This document shows positions 31,157 through 43,782 of a stretch of DNA of 64,000 bases, one piece after another. The stretch lies in NCBI RefSeq assembly GCF_018446385.1, contig NC_055996.1, positions 126,019,750 through 126,083,749 of the forward strand. Direction: 5' to 3'. The stretch's first letter is position 1. Every line of letters begins with the position of its first letter. Position numbers and translations under genes: made by a program. A model generated the notes under the pieces. It was given only the letters and a program-made list of their open reading frames with translations, was not told the DNA's origin and made no database searches. The DNA comes from Zingiber officinale (taxonomy: Eukaryota > Streptophyta > Magnoliopsida > Zingiberales > Zingiberaceae).

Positions 31157-33618
31157 ATGACGAGGCGGTGTTCGCACTGCAGCAACAACGGGCACAACTC
31201 GCGGACGTGCCCTGGGCGGGGCGGTGGCGTGCGGCTCTTCGGCGTGCGGCTGATGGAAGGGGTGGGAGCGATGAAGAAGAGCGCCAGTATGGGGTGCCTT
31301 CCATCCGCCTCACCCTCGGTCGATCCACTTGGTGATGCCCACCTCCACAGCCCCGTGGCCGCCGCCTCCGGTTACGCCTCCGATGACCCCGCCCGTGTGT
31401 TTTCTTCTAATTGCCGGAGCGAGCAAAAGAAAGGTGATGAAGCCTTTTCTCTTTCGAGTTCAAATCGATTCCTGGCATGGAGATTTAATGGATTGTTGTT
31501 GCTACGTCGCATTTATCCTCCACTCAATCAATTAAGCTTTGAAACTTCTTATTAATTTTATCAAAAAAATATAAATAAAATTCAATTGAGGTGCTTTGAT
31601 TGTTCACCCAACATATATTTGTTTTTGATGAACCCTATCTGAAATAATGATCAATTTTGGAAAAATTGCTGGGATCAGTACTATTTTTTATATAAATTTT
31701 TCCTCGTACTGATCTCTTCCTTGTTGATTTTAATACATGGTATGCTAATAAAACATATTGGAATCCTCTGTTTTTTGTTAGGTATTTTGTTTCTTTAGTG
31801 TCTATTTTTCATTCCTTGTTTCTGGTTTCTTGCAACCGTTCGAATTGTGCAATACTTTGAAGCATTGCAACCGTTTAAAGCTTTTATTTAGCATGGCATC
31901 TAAATTTGGAATAACAATGGAAAAGTAATGACTGCTGATGGATAATGGTTCCAAAATTTTGGCGGCTTCTTAGCAGTTCATGGTGTGGTTAGTCTTAGTT
32001 TGTGCCATTGGTGCCGATAGGTCAATAAAGTGCGCCTTGAGACAAATAGGGTTTGCTTTTAAGCCAATATTGCTAATTTTCTGTCATTAACTTTTTAAAC
32101 TCGTGATTCATGTGCCTTCTTTTCTTTCTTTTTCATAAACTAATTATACGCCATCCTTTTGCTTGTTGGTGATCTTTGTTTTCATTCTAGTGTGTTTTAG
32201 GCACAATGATCTGTACCCTCAATTGCACTTGTTGCATGTCTTTAGCAAGTATATAAAGTTGTCTTGTATCAAAATATTTTCATGAAACATATACTTATCA
32301 GTTCATTCGTTGTGGCGAAACATATTCTTCCTTCTTGTTTATTGTTGTATTTAAAGATTACTCTTGGGACACTTAAGTATAACTTGTGTCCATTAATTGC
32401 ACTGTCCTAGTTGTTCCAGTTACAAGCCTTTTAAGTTTATTCTCTAAGTTCTTGGAATCTTGGAATATCTAACAGCATTTCAGCAATGTTAGCATATCAT
32501 TTCATATGTGGTTGTTGTTAAAAGAATCATTTAAACATAGATGAACATATAGTAGGGGATCGGACCCAATAGCGTGAGATGATCCATATAGCCAAACCCC
32601 ACTTAATGACATAAAAGCTTGGTTGTTATTATTGTATCATGTTAAAGTTTGTTTTATCTACGGTTTCTCAAAGGATCTGTTTTAATTACTATTGGCATGT
32701 TTTTTTAAAAGACATCTGACCAATGTAAACACAATGAGTTATATCTTGATAGTGTTATAATACAAAGAAATAGTTTTTTTCCCCCCTGTTTTGCAATGAT
32801 TACTTCACTTTCTGGATGCTAAGATTCTCTGGATTCAGGGATCCCATGGACCGAAGAGGAACATCGAATGTTCTTAATGGGTCTTCAGAAATTAGGAAAA
32901 GGTGACTGGCGTGGAATTGCACGGAACTTTGTCATGTCTAGAACCCCAACACAAGTAGCAAGCCACGCGCAAAAGTATTTTATTCGACAAAGTAATGCTT
33001 CACGAAGGAAGAGGCGTTCAAGTTTGTTTGACATGGTCCCTGAAACGGTAGCTCCTTTCCCCTTATTTTTAACCTTTCTTGCTCCTTCAGCAATATAAAC
33101 TCTTACAAATTCATATTCAACCACCAATTGAACAGGTTCTCACTCATGATCAGCAGTTGTTTCTGCAATCCCCTAATGAATTAGAGGTCAACTACCTTGG
33201 TCAACAAAGACCTGAGCCTGATGAGCCATCACGAACCAATAGTGTTGTAGAATCAAAGAACATTCAATTCAAGGATCCAATTACAACAATGCTACCAACA
33301 ATTTATCCAAATTTCGTAACCGTGCCCGTACCCTCCTGGCCATGGCCTCCGAATTTAGCTACCAGTTCCATTGGCCAAGTAATGGTTGAACCCTACAAGA
33401 TTGTAAAGCCGACGCCATTGTTCCCAAAAGAGCCTGTTAATGTGGATGAGGTGGTTAGAATGTCAAACCTCAGCATCGCTAGTCGCATGGAGCTTACTGA
33501 TCTCTCCCTCAAGCTAATGGGATCCTCTAGTCCAACACAGTCCGCCTTACCTGCCGACACTTCCATTGTCGTGCCTGATCTAAACAAAAATAATAACAGC
33601 CCTATTCATGCAGTTTGA
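31157..33618 (+). CDS. SHAQKYF-class single-MYB transcription factor with zinc knuckle (KUA1/MYBS3-like)
   Basis: Three exons: 31157-31433, 32839-33047 and 33136-33618, with GT-AG introns of 1405 and 88 bases, giving 322 residues. Residues 5-18 form a CX2CX4HX4C knuckle. RLFGVRL at 26-32 is an RLFGV-type repression motif, followed by the conserved KKSASMG. The MYB-like domain spans about 94-146 with [25 protein letters not shown] and SHAQKYF (134-140). The C-terminal half keeps [28 protein letters not shown] and the LxLxL motif LSLKL (285-289), another repressor-type signature. The protein should bind TATCCA-like elements in the nucleus and repress targets. Family members control cell size, leaf ageing and sugar responses. 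A (GA)8-like run lies in the leader (31082-31099). Start choice: MTRRCSHC is the family's invariant start. Confidence 0.93.
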
Positions 33619-35638
33619 GGAAAACGGCATGCGTAAGGAATTCATTATCATGCTCTTTGAGATCTTAATTCCCATTTAAATGCCTGCAATTATATATGCT
33701 TTCTAATTCTTGTAGCTTATCGTTCTTTTTGTGTTAATATTTGTAACTGAAGCACCTGCTGAGTATAGTTTCTAGTATTTATCCAGCAAGGATGTATTTA
33801 TATGGTCATCTGTATCATCGTTGTAGAACGTTATAAATGTTTCCAAGAAACATGAAACCTAGAAAAGGCCTGTTTTGCTATCGCCTAATGGGTATGCATT
33901 GCAGTAACATTATATTGTTTAATTCAACCATTTGCGGATAAACCTTGATAATTTGTTCATTTGACTATATATATGTAATTAAAGCTTAAATTATTTCATT
34001 AATACTGGTAATGATGCGAGCATCATGATGTGAGGAGTTCGTTCTAACATCATCTTGAGTTTCCATCTCCTATTCAGATATGCTTATTAAATTTTGAGGG
34101 TGTCAGTTAGTGCCTTAAAAGTTCTGACAAAGGTTTTGAATTTGAAATTCGTTTTTATTTAAATCTGAATTTTATTTTCATCAAAGTATGAATATTTAAT
34201 ATTGATCCTGTCGGAAAACGAGGCGGATGATATGCTGGCTAGGTAGTTCCTATGTTAACTACAAGAAGACGAGGACTCTGATGTCGCTAATGAGCCTGCA
34301 TAGTAAAAACAAGAACTAGGAGAAGAAAACGTCAATAATCAAGTCATGGAAGTGTCCTCAATATAGATACTCAGACGCTTAAGTTAGGCAAGTGGCGAAA
34401 GAAGAAAATGAAGAGCAGGGATGGATGATGAATAGTAAATTCTGATGGCGAAGTTTACTTGTGTCGGTAGATGAAGACCCCTTATATAATGTTACTTTTC
34501 CATTCTACACCAATATTGATGCATTACCAAAATAGGATCGACTGGTTTGACATTTTGACAACTTTCCTAAAATGGACCGATCATTTTTGTGCTTTACAGG
34601 ATATAAGCTTCCGTCATACGACTCACATGGAATATATCCCCATGATTCCTTGATAACGGTTACACAAGATACCAAAAAGGAATATTAGACTATTGAGCCG
34701 ATGGACCCTTATTACGCTTTGCTGGTAGGTCGACTGAGTCCCCTACAACGTTCGGTTGGACATCGTACTCTGACAAGGTTGGGTCGGTTAAGGAGTGTTG
34801 ACCATTCTGAGAACTCAGTCTCCTTAAGGACTCGACGTTTGCTCAGACAAATAGTTCGGCCGAGCTTAGAGAACTCAGTTTGAGATTCCACTGAGCTGGA
34901 AGGATTCAGCATCCGCTTGGACAAGTAGTTCGATCGAGTTGAGAGGACTTGGCTCGTGATTCCATTAAGCTGGAAGGACTTGGGATCCAATTTGACAAAA
35001 GGTTCGATCGGTCGGATGATTTTGTTCGTCCAAGTGATCGTGCCACTTGGTTCTGAATTGAATTAGGTCTCGGCTCGGGATTACGTCATGCCGAAAGAAC
35101 TTGAGGATCCGATCGACCCGACTATTCAGCCGAGCCGTATGCTAGTGTCGACCCCAAGTGTTGACCCCTCTTTAACTTTGATCGTCACATCAGCTTGTTT
35201 CCTGACTTCGACCCTCACTTCAAACATCCTACCTTATTCGCTATATATATATATATATATATATCCTTAAAAGAAGCATTATACCCGAGCATTTAAAATT
35301 TTTAATCTTGAACATTATAACCAAAAAAAAAAAGTCTGAACCTTAGAGAAAAAAATCTTATTAGCTTAAATTCATAATAACTCAACCTTTAAATCCTAAA
35401 ATCATAAACTCTAAATACATATAATATATCCCGTGAGCATCTAAAATTTATAATTTTGAATACTATAATTTAAGAGGGAAACCTGAACCCTAGAGAGAAA
35501 ATCTTATTGGCTCAAACCTATTATAACTCAACTCGTAAATTTTAAAATCTTAAATGCTAAGTACATGTAATATACCCTAAAAAAATAAAACAATAAAAAA
35601 AATAAAACTAGTGTAGATTCACTCAAGATGCCCCGAGT

Positions 35639-35639
<1 letters not shown>
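33619..35639. other. 3' flank of MYB and repetitive spacer
   Basis: The first 500 bases are AT-rich and probably include the MYB 3' untranslated region. From TGTCGGAAAACG at 34209 to about 35230 the sequence is more GC-rich with repeated GACTCGGCT/TTCGATCG phrases, suggesting a retrotransposon LTR or similar repeat, but I found no matching second boundary. A TA run lies at 35241-35264. No gene seen. Confidence 0.5.

Positions 35640-35734
<95 letters not shown>
35640..35734. repeat. Compound (AC)n(AT)n microsatellite
   Basis: About 22 AC units run directly into about 25 AT units. Confidence 0.97.
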
Positions 35735-35737
<3 letters not shown>

Positions 35738-37297
35738 CTTTTAGCATTAAATTTTTTTTTGGTAGCTATCTTTTAGCATTAAATTATTTTTTTAGCAGCT
35801 TGATAAATAATATCTTATATCAAATTAAATTAGGATCCAAGACTTAGTGAAAGCTTCATATGATCGAAATGGATAATTTTTATCACAAATGTTTTAACCA
35901 AAACACCTTAATTTCTTAGAACATCTTATACTTAATGTGAGGTATTGGATAACCAATTTGGACAATTTAAGTATACCAAGACGAGCAAAACACCTTAATA
36001 ATTGAAAGAAAAATCAAAGTTAAAAGACTTGAAAATTAATTCATAAAACTAATAAGGATGAAATGATGCTAATACGAGACGGTTTTGATTCTTTTGGGTC
36101 ATTAATATGTTTTGGATGGAACATTTAATGGATTTTCAAAGGGGTAAAAATAGGAAAAACTAGGCTACGGGTGGTCATGCAATTATGTTCTTAAGTATAT
36201 AGTTTGAATATGCATGACTAAAGATTTAAATTAAGAATATATTGTGATTCTAGATATCATTTACTTGACTTGACATAAATATTATAGGTGCAATGAGAGG
36301 TATTTAACTAGGTCGAGGATATAATATTTAACACCTCCGGATGTAGTTGAGTTGATATTTGGATCGAGTTTATCATCAAAGAAATATGATCGGGCTTATC
36401 ATCAAAGAGACATGCATGGTTCGATTTTCAAAAGACATAAATGCCATTTCAAGTTATCTCATATCCATGTCTATGAAGGCAGCTCGGCTAAAGATGAATA
36501 AATTTCTATGATTTATCTCCTTTTAAAATATATAGGATCATTATCAAAGGATAGGACTGTACTTTTTACCACCCGAGGATAGAATATTGGACATCTTGAA
36601 ATCTTTAGGTTAAAGTGGGAAAGATATTTGCCTTATCAAAATTTCGATTGTTTAAAGTTGCTTTAAAGTAATGTAACTTTGGTTAAAACTTTTCTTTTTT
36701 AAAAAATATTTTAGATATTAAATTATTGATGGAAAGATTTTTTTTTTAAAAAAAGGATCTTTTTGACAACACGAAAATTAGTAGTGTCATTTTAATTTAT
36801 AAATTGTTGTTTAAAACTGATATATATCCGTTAATGCTATATATATTTTAAAAAGCTATGAACCCCATAAAATTACCGTAATAATTAATGAGCATGCCAA
36901 GCTCAAGTGCTCTGGCCAAAAGAAGCATGACGCTTTTATTTCTTGGTCATCTTTTCCTTTTTTTTTTCTCTTCTTTTGATGGATAGTTAACCTATAAATT
37001 TTAGGCCTACAAGCAAAGTGGATCACAAGTCCTTTTGCACCACCAAGGAGATGGATTATGATCTTAGATAAATTTAATTATCTAACTATTTAATTTAAAA
37101 TTATTATTATTATTATTTTTAATATTGTTTATCAACCAAATATTCACTTTAATATGATGAAATATGATTCATATTAAAATTTTCACGTACATTGTGCGTT
37201 CCATCCATGTAAATGGATTGTTCTTCATACATCTCTTCAGTAGCGCGTGACTGATTTTTTTAATTTAATCAACAATTAAACCCTTAATCCTTCAACA
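35735..37297. other. AT-rich spacer
   Basis: No coding frame. The part at about 36300-36600 (phrases TTATCATCAAAGA, TTATCTCATATCC, CAGCTCGGCTAAA) recurs in diverged form near 59170-59400 and so belongs to a dispersed repeat. Confidence 0.5.
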
Positions 37298-37921
37298 TCA
37301 AGAGCGGCGGCCGTCGAACTCCGGCGTCGCCGGGACGCTCTGCTGCAGGCGCAGCTGGTCGTAGAACCGCCTGATGAAAGCCTCCGCCTCCCGATCCACA
37401 CGGCCGCCGTCGTTCTCTTCCTCCTCCCTAGCCGGAAACGGCGAGTCCGTTATCCTCAGCTGCCGCGGCGCTGCCAGGCTCTTCCCGAGCCGCCCTGCCG
37501 GCACCGGCGACGCCAGGGTCACAATCTCGAACTCCTTCGCCAGCGCGGCCGCCGCCACGTGGACGTCCAGGGGCGATTCTTCTTGTCTGCGTCGGCGACC
37601 GCTCGTGAGGCGCTTGGCGGCGGAGAGGAAGAAAGCAGGGGAGGGCGTGTTGCTGCAGCTGAACTCCACGTCGCCGGGAGCGTAGAAGAAGAAGTTTAGT
37701 TCCTCCGGCGACATGCCGGTGATGTCGGCGCTGGGATGGTGGCCGTGGTGGAGGAGTAAGTTGGTGAGAGCTTTTCCGGCCAGCTTGCCGCGCTTGAGGA
37801 GGAGGTGGAGGTTCATGATCATCAGTTTGTTGCGCTTGGCGAAGCCCTTGCGGAGGACGCAGTGGGCGGCTCGTATCATGCGCCAAAGCCGCTTTGCCAA
37901 TGCCAACGAGGGATCCATCAA
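37298..37921 (-). CDS. DUF761 domain protein
   Basis: A one-exon frame of 207 residues starting MMDPSLALAKRLWRMIRAAH. The N-terminal part is basic and helical (RKGFAKRNKLMIMNLHLLLKRGK spread over residues 24-46), the middle carries the family phrase FSCSNTPSPAFF near residue 90, and the C-terminus has the DUF761 box VDREAEAFIRRFYDQLRLQ (about 175-193). Family members are plant-only, often expressed in roots, fibres or in pathogen responses, and their biochemical role is not known. I see no signal peptide or membrane segment. A CGATCGATCGATCGAT run sits in the leader (37945-37960). The second Met (37918) is an equally possible start. High GC contrasts with the AT-rich flanks and fits a real gene. 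Confidence 0.88.
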   Translation of the reverse strand: MMDPSLALAKRLWRMIRAAHCVLRKGFAKRNKLMIMNLHLLLKRGKLAGKALTNLLLHHGHHPSADITGMSPEELNFFFYAPGDVEFSCSNTPSPAFFLSAAKRLTSGRRRRQEESPLDVHVAAAALAKEFEIVTLASPVPAGRLGKSLAAPRQLRITDSPFPAREEEENDGGRVDREAEAFIRRFYDQLRLQQSVPATPEFDGRRS

Positions 37922-39379
37922 CTCAAGCTGGGAAGCTAACTGTACGATCGATCGATCGATTTTGTTCAGAAGGATTTGGAATTTGGAGGAGGAGAGATCG
38001 CTTTGCTTCTTGCCGAATGAGAAAGGGGGAGAGGAAGGGGGGAATTTAAAGAGCGCGAGAACCGCAGCAATAATCGATGATGATATAATTGAATGCCGTG
38101 GGCCGGCAAAGAGGGAACGGACTGTTGTAAGTGCGTGGAGTGATTAATTACTTAATGGCCAAGGGATGGACTTTGGCCTCTTCTTCTTGGCTTTTGTCTT
38201 GCCAATGCAGAGTTTAATTTTGAATCACGTTTCCTGTGGCTTTCATTAAATTAATGGCGGCAAAAAAGACGAATACTTTCGTCCCTGACGTCCCTGTCAA
38301 CTCGTCCAGAATTAACACGGAGAAAGGAAGACTTTCATTAAATTAATGCACACTGTTTAGCTTTCGAATTATTAAGCTTCAGCGTGCACGATTCGCATGA
38401 GGAATAGTGATGCATGGGTAGTTTATATTAATGCTCCTGGTAGGTAAGGAATATAAAGGTAGATATTGAATAGCAGGTATCGTTGTGCCATGGTTCAAAA
38501 GTATGAGAAAATAATTAATGAATTCATCCGTTGAAACAATGTGATAGAATTATTGAATTTTTTGGGTACTGAAATTAATCAAATTGCAATTGCGCGGAGC
38601 ACAGTTTTGGAAACAAATATAAATGATTGGTGAGGTTTCTTATTCACTTTCTTTCTCCAAAAACAAACTCGCTGTTTCATCATCGCCTTATTGATTAGTT
38701 AATATCCTCTATCCCAAAAATAATATGTCCCCGTATCCCCTCATCAATCGGATAATTATGATTATGAACATTATATCCTTGAGATATAATTTAATTTGTC
38801 TGATCGTACTAAAAGATAGAAGGACACATTAATTTCAGGACAGAGGATGTCAAGCTCGTTATTGACCTGTCAGCAGGGTCATGCATGAGCAAGGACGGTG
38901 ATAGATTTCACAAGATAAAATAGTTGATTTCACATACAATCAAACACTGGAAGAAACGACACGACCGCAAAGTGATTAAAAATTTCTCACAACAACTAAA
39001 TAAAATACTACATAGATTTTATCCTAAATATAGAAAAGACTAAAATATCTTAAAAAATTAACTCCATGAAATAATAAAATTATTCTTTCATTCTCACATC
39101 ATTCTCCTGGAGAAAATTCTCCACTTCAAAACCTAAGATATAAAAGAAAAAAGGAAAAAAAAAAATCCTAAAATTCTACATATACTAAAAATTCAAAATA
39201 CCCTAAATAGACTAAAAGTATAAAATAAATTATCAAAAATACACTAAATATTAAACTGGACAAAAATAATAAAAATCAAGACTAAAATTACTATTTTCCT
39301 GCTTAACAAGCCCGATTCAAACTCTTATCGATTCCAATTTATGTTGGTACAATTAACCTTTTGTAAAGGTTGATCAGAG
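37922..39379. other. Spacer upstream of the DUF761 gene
   Basis: The 200 bases next to the gene should hold its promoter (TTTAAATT-like motif near 38043-38050 on the minus strand). The rest is AT-rich with no coding frame; 38930-39300 is A-rich and looks like old repeat sequence. Confidence 0.5.
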
Positions 39380-40690
39380 ATTCGAGGGGTGATCAGTGGA
39401 TGCTATGTGGATAAGGAAAGATTGATAAACCTGCTAAGATGGTTTCGGCAAAGGGGAAGTCGATTCAACGCCCAACTATTGGCCTCTCAGCTCCTTAGCC
39501 ACTCGGCTCTCGGGCCTCTCAATTCCTTGGCCTCTTGGCTCTTAGGCCTCTTGGTTCCTTGGCCTCCCGACTTTTTGACGACGTGTATTGGAACATAAGA
39601 CCATTTCAGGAAAAGGATAATTATCATAGATATCAAATTATTTCAAGAAAAAGATGATCATTACGCAAATCTCATATTATTTCGAAAAAAAGACAACATA
39701 AATAAGTCTTGCATTATTTAAGGAATTAAATAATGATAACATGAAGATGAGAATAGAAGGAAAAAAAATTTGATATCTTTCTATAAAAGGTGACCATTTT
39801 TGACATTCAAAGTACATACACACACTTATGTATGTCAAAACCTTAATATTGTTCTGTTTCTCCTTCATCCTCTAATTTGAGTATCGAAATGACTTCACTA
39901 GAGAACCCCTGGTCGTCATTTTAATCTCTTTTCCTCTTGTTTTGCTGTCATATAAGCTCGCAGAAAAACATAATCCTCGTTGCCATCTAGCAATTGTCGA
40001 TTAAGTTGACAACAAAGCCAACTCACTGGTGATTCACTCGTCGACCTTCGTGGGCAAGATCAAATTGACATTGTTTGTGGAAAAACTGAGTTAAAGACCT
40101 GAACCAAGACATTAAGATAAATGATGTCGGAAGACCTAATGTCATCCTCATGGCAATGAAGGATTTCGCCAAATTGGTAACGACGACAGTGTATGCGGTT
40201 TCAAAGGGGTAACCCTGTATCCTCCGTCAACAATAAATTCCTCAACCAAACTGCCTTCTCGGTCGATTGAAGCAACACCGGTGTACCAGAGGGTACCTTA
40301 GCCTACATGAACACCGCAAATTGCTTCTTTCATACTGATCGATAAATCTGTCACGAGAGAACATTTTGTAAAATCTTTTAGTGACACCCCTCATCGAGAT
40401 TATCCAGGAGAAAACGGTCTCGAAGAGCTCTTCGAGTTCCTCCATTTTCAAGAGATATCCTTCAAGATGAGTTGCCGAGTCATTTTCGAGTGTTGCAGAT
40501 CAAAAAAATATAATGACATCACAGATCCCAAAGATTACATCTACAAATTCGAGAGCACTTCTTTATTACATCAATATAGAATGACGTCAAGTGTCAAGTT
40601 TTTAACCACAATCTCGAGCTTGACATGGAGATCGTTTAGCCGATTCACTGCTATTTGAACTTTAGAGAAGTTTAAAGCTGTTTTCATGCA
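39380..40690 (+). mobile_element. Decayed Ty3/gypsy LTR end and gag
   Basis: A GGCCTCTTGGCTCTT-type short repeat (39480-39580), a TATA-like box CTATAAAAGG at 39781, and a TTGCCATCTAGCAATTG stretch near 39989-40004 that looks like a worn primer site suggest an LTR on the plus strand. After it, frame pieces at 40400-40680 resemble gypsy Gag: DPKDYIYKFESTSLLHQY, VKFLTTI and SLTWRSFSRF, separated by stops. Boundaries are not defined. Confidence 0.6.
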
Positions 40691-40705
40691 GCACTTGCAA
40701 GCAAC

Positions 40706-41350
40706 ATGGCCAACAACAATGACAAAACTCTCAAGGAACTTTCGACGCCAGATGTGACTTATCAACCCTTCTTCACCCAGTATCCTAATTTAGATGTGGA
40801 CTTCGAATTAAGATATGAATTCATACACTCGTTGTCGAAATTTTATGGTCTTGTTGGTGAGGGTCCTAGTTGACATCTGTGAGAATTTCATGTGGTATGC
40901 TCAACCTTGAAGCCGCAAAGCATATCAGAAAAAGACAATAAGTTTCGAGCATTTTCATTTTCATTAGCAGATGTAGCAAAAGATTTGTTGTACTGTTTTC
41001 CCTTTGGGTCTATCACCAACTGGCGCGAGATGAAGAAATCATTTTTGTTGAGATTATTTCTTGCTTGAATCGCAATGATTCGGAAGAGTATCTGTGGTGT
41101 GCAACAGTTGACAAGAGAGACACCACACGAGTATTGGGAGCGCTTCAAAAGAATTTGTTCTAGTTGCCCTCCGTACTAGATCAACGATCAACTACTTATT
41201 CAATACTTCTATGAGGGATTACTTCCCATGAACAGAGGTATGGTTGATGCAACTAGTAGAGGGACTCTAGTCAACAAAACTCCTACTCAGGCTAGTGAAC
41301 TCATAGAGATCATGACTGTTAATTCACAAGAAGTCATATGTTTCAAGTAT
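40706..41350 (+). pseudogene. ATHILA-type Gag remnant
   Basis: Starts MANNNDKTLKEL at 40706 and keeps recognisable ATHILA gag phrases across several frames: YPNLDVDFELR, EFHVVCSTLKPQSISE, GSITNWREMKKSFL, EYWERFKRIC and LLIQYFYEGLLPMNRGMVDA. Stops and frameshifts prevent translation. It is from the same broad superfamily as the gag at 21576-24050 but clearly a different lineage. Confidence 0.82.
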
Positions 41351-42619
41351 TGAGCCGGCGAAGTACTACCAATTCCAACAGCAGTGCATGCATGATCTAG
41401 TTACCATTACCCATATTCGTGATTGAAGAGACCATCAACAGTTTACTGAACAACATAAAGCATATATTCCTAATTGGGCACAGTCGTTACAATGGAGAGC
41501 TAAACCTTTCTCAGCATATCAGACTCCATTGCATTTTAGAATGACCCAATACCTAACTGTCTACAGCCATTCCAACCAGTTAACTTTTGCTCCCAATCAA
41601 TTAGAGACTTCAGTGCATAAACAAGAAGATCTCATACAGTAATTAGCAGCCAATGATTTCAAGTTCCAGCAGAGCAGATAGTCAAAGCATCATTACAGAA
41701 TTATCAGATGCAAATGGATGAAATTGCATTATCCATTAGCCAGCTACAAGCATAAGGCTCCAACCAATTTTAATTTCTTCAGAATGCATTCATAATGGTA
41801 TAGAGATGCTTGAGCATATGGATTGCAGAGTCAATAATTAATATTCATGTCTCTGATTCTGTTGCACTTTGTTTGTTTTTTCTTCATTTATGCACTTTGT
41901 CGAGTTTTGTTAAATTTGGAGTTGAATTTCTTATGCACTCCTTTATACCATCTTGGAAGTAGTAAAAATTAGTTAAATTTGACTGCCAAATTTTAGGATT
42001 TATTGTCATAAATGGATATATATCTTGATTGCATATGGTTAATAGTTTGGTGATGGACTGTAAGTTAGTAGACTGAGTTGATTTTTTTTTTGTTGACCTA
42101 ATAGATTTGAGCTTATTTTTTATTTTTCAATTGCTTGTGTGCGGTGCACTCATGATTATTATTACTCTAGAACTTATTTTGATTCTTCTAAGACTACATT
42201 ATCATAGGTTTGTATGATTATGATGAAGGCTATTTGCTTGTTTCCCTTGCTTTCTTTTATTTCTACATGTTAGTTGAATAATATTCTCATCTTTCATCAT
42301 GCCATTTTTTTTCCTCTTACTTTCATTGATTTCTTAGCATTGTTCTTTTGGATGTGAGATATTTGGATGTTTTATGATGAGTATTTTATTGGGATGGTCC
42401 CAAGTGTGGGGGACTAGTAGTTAGAAGAATAGACCTTAAATATAATTAAAGTATATGCAAGCCATGCTTGATCATTATGGGCAAACCATACTCTTTGTTT
42501 TTTTAGGTGAGTTTGATGTTTGAGCATAGGGGAGAGCATGATATATTTAAAAAAAAAGAAGAAATTAAGCGCCAAAAGAATAACGGTAAAGTAGAGAAAA
42601 ATTCCTAATCATAATCACA
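41351..42619 (+). mobile_element. Non-coding internal region of the ATHILA-type remnant
   Basis: No pol motifs. It contains a purine-rich tract CCAAGTGTGGGGGACTAG at 42401-42418, like those of ATHILA elements. The same internal sequence seems to continue at 45000-45360 after later insertions. Confidence 0.55.
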
Positions 42620-43525
42620 AATTTACATACAGTCCCTAATTACAAAAAACTTTGTTTCCATTCCCTGTATACAAAGTATTACTTGTTTCAACTCCCTCAT
42701 GCAAATATTGTTACCTAAATTGCCCCTCAGATTTTTTAGGTATAAAAAGTCTAAAAACGAGTATATTTCCGGTTAAATTCAGCACTTTACACTAGAATCC
42801 AGTACTTTATGCTAAAATCGAGCATATTTTCTATCAAAATTAATCCTCATATTTTTTTGGTACAAATAGTCTAAAAATGAGTATAATTCCTATTAAATTC
42901 AGCACATTAAATTAGAATTGAGTATATTTTCTATTAAATCGAGCACAACTTTTTTTCTGCTTAATATAATTCCTTATAAATTCAGCATTATTTATTATTT
43001 AAAGAAAATCTAGTATATTTTTCATCCAATTGAGTACCATTTAAAGAAAATCTAGTATATTTTTCATCCAATTGAGGTGAAAAAAGAATCATACTCAATT
43101 TGATAGAAAATATACTAGATTCTAATTTAATGTACTGAATTTAAGAGAAATTATACTGATTTTTGGAATTTTTATACATAAAAATATCATGGGCAATTTG
43201 GTAAATATGTGTGACTAGGGATGAAAATCTAGTATATTTTTCATCCAATTGAGTACCATTTAAAGAAAATCTAGTATATTTTCCATCCAATTGAGGTGAA
43301 AAAAGAATCGTACTCAATTTAATAGAAAATATACTAGATTCTAATTTAATGTACTGAATTTAAGAGGAATTATACTGATTTTTGGACTTTTTATACCGAA
43401 AAGTATCATGGGCAATTAGGTAAATATATTTGACTAGAGAGTGGAAATAAAGATTTTTATAGATGAAGACTACATGCAAAGATTTGTTTACCAATAAAGA
43501 CTGCATACAAATTTTCCCGAAGAAT
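42620..43525. mobile_element. Fold-back element with long imperfect inverted arms
   Basis: The left arm (about 42626-42860) pairs with the right arm (about 43290-43520): for example TAGGTATAAAAAGTCTAAAAA on the left matches the reverse complement of the stretch ending TTTTATACC near 43397, and AAATTTACATACAGTCC matches GGGAAAATTTGTATGCAGTC read from the right. Inside is a direct duplication of about 219 bp starting at 43004 and 43223. No coding frame. It is consistent with a MITE or fold-back element within the ATHILA remnant; exact ends and target duplication are not resolved. Confidence 0.7.
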
Positions 43526-43782
43526 AAAGGCAATATAAAAACTTGACATGCTGTGCAACTTTATGTTTAAGTGTGATAGAATTGTTTGCATGAGTGTTCA
43601 ATATTCGAAACTTGGATTGAAACTGTGCAAGGCAATATTTTATTGTACTTGTCTATCTAACATTTTGATATTCTCGTATCTTTCTTTCATTCCTTTGATT
43701 TCTTTTTATCTCTTTCAATTTCTTTTATTTGACAAATACCCTCATTTCTTTTGATTCTTATTTACCTTGCAATTATAATAAG

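Noticed and set aside
30903-31328. A 141-codon minus-strand frame over the MYB first exon
   Set aside because: It is the opposite-strand reading of the GC-rich MYB exon and leader; no domain.
34209-35230. Possible solo LTR starting TGTCGGAAAACG
   Set aside because: No matching terminal CA with a GATCC duplication was found, so I describe it only as a repeat-like spacer.
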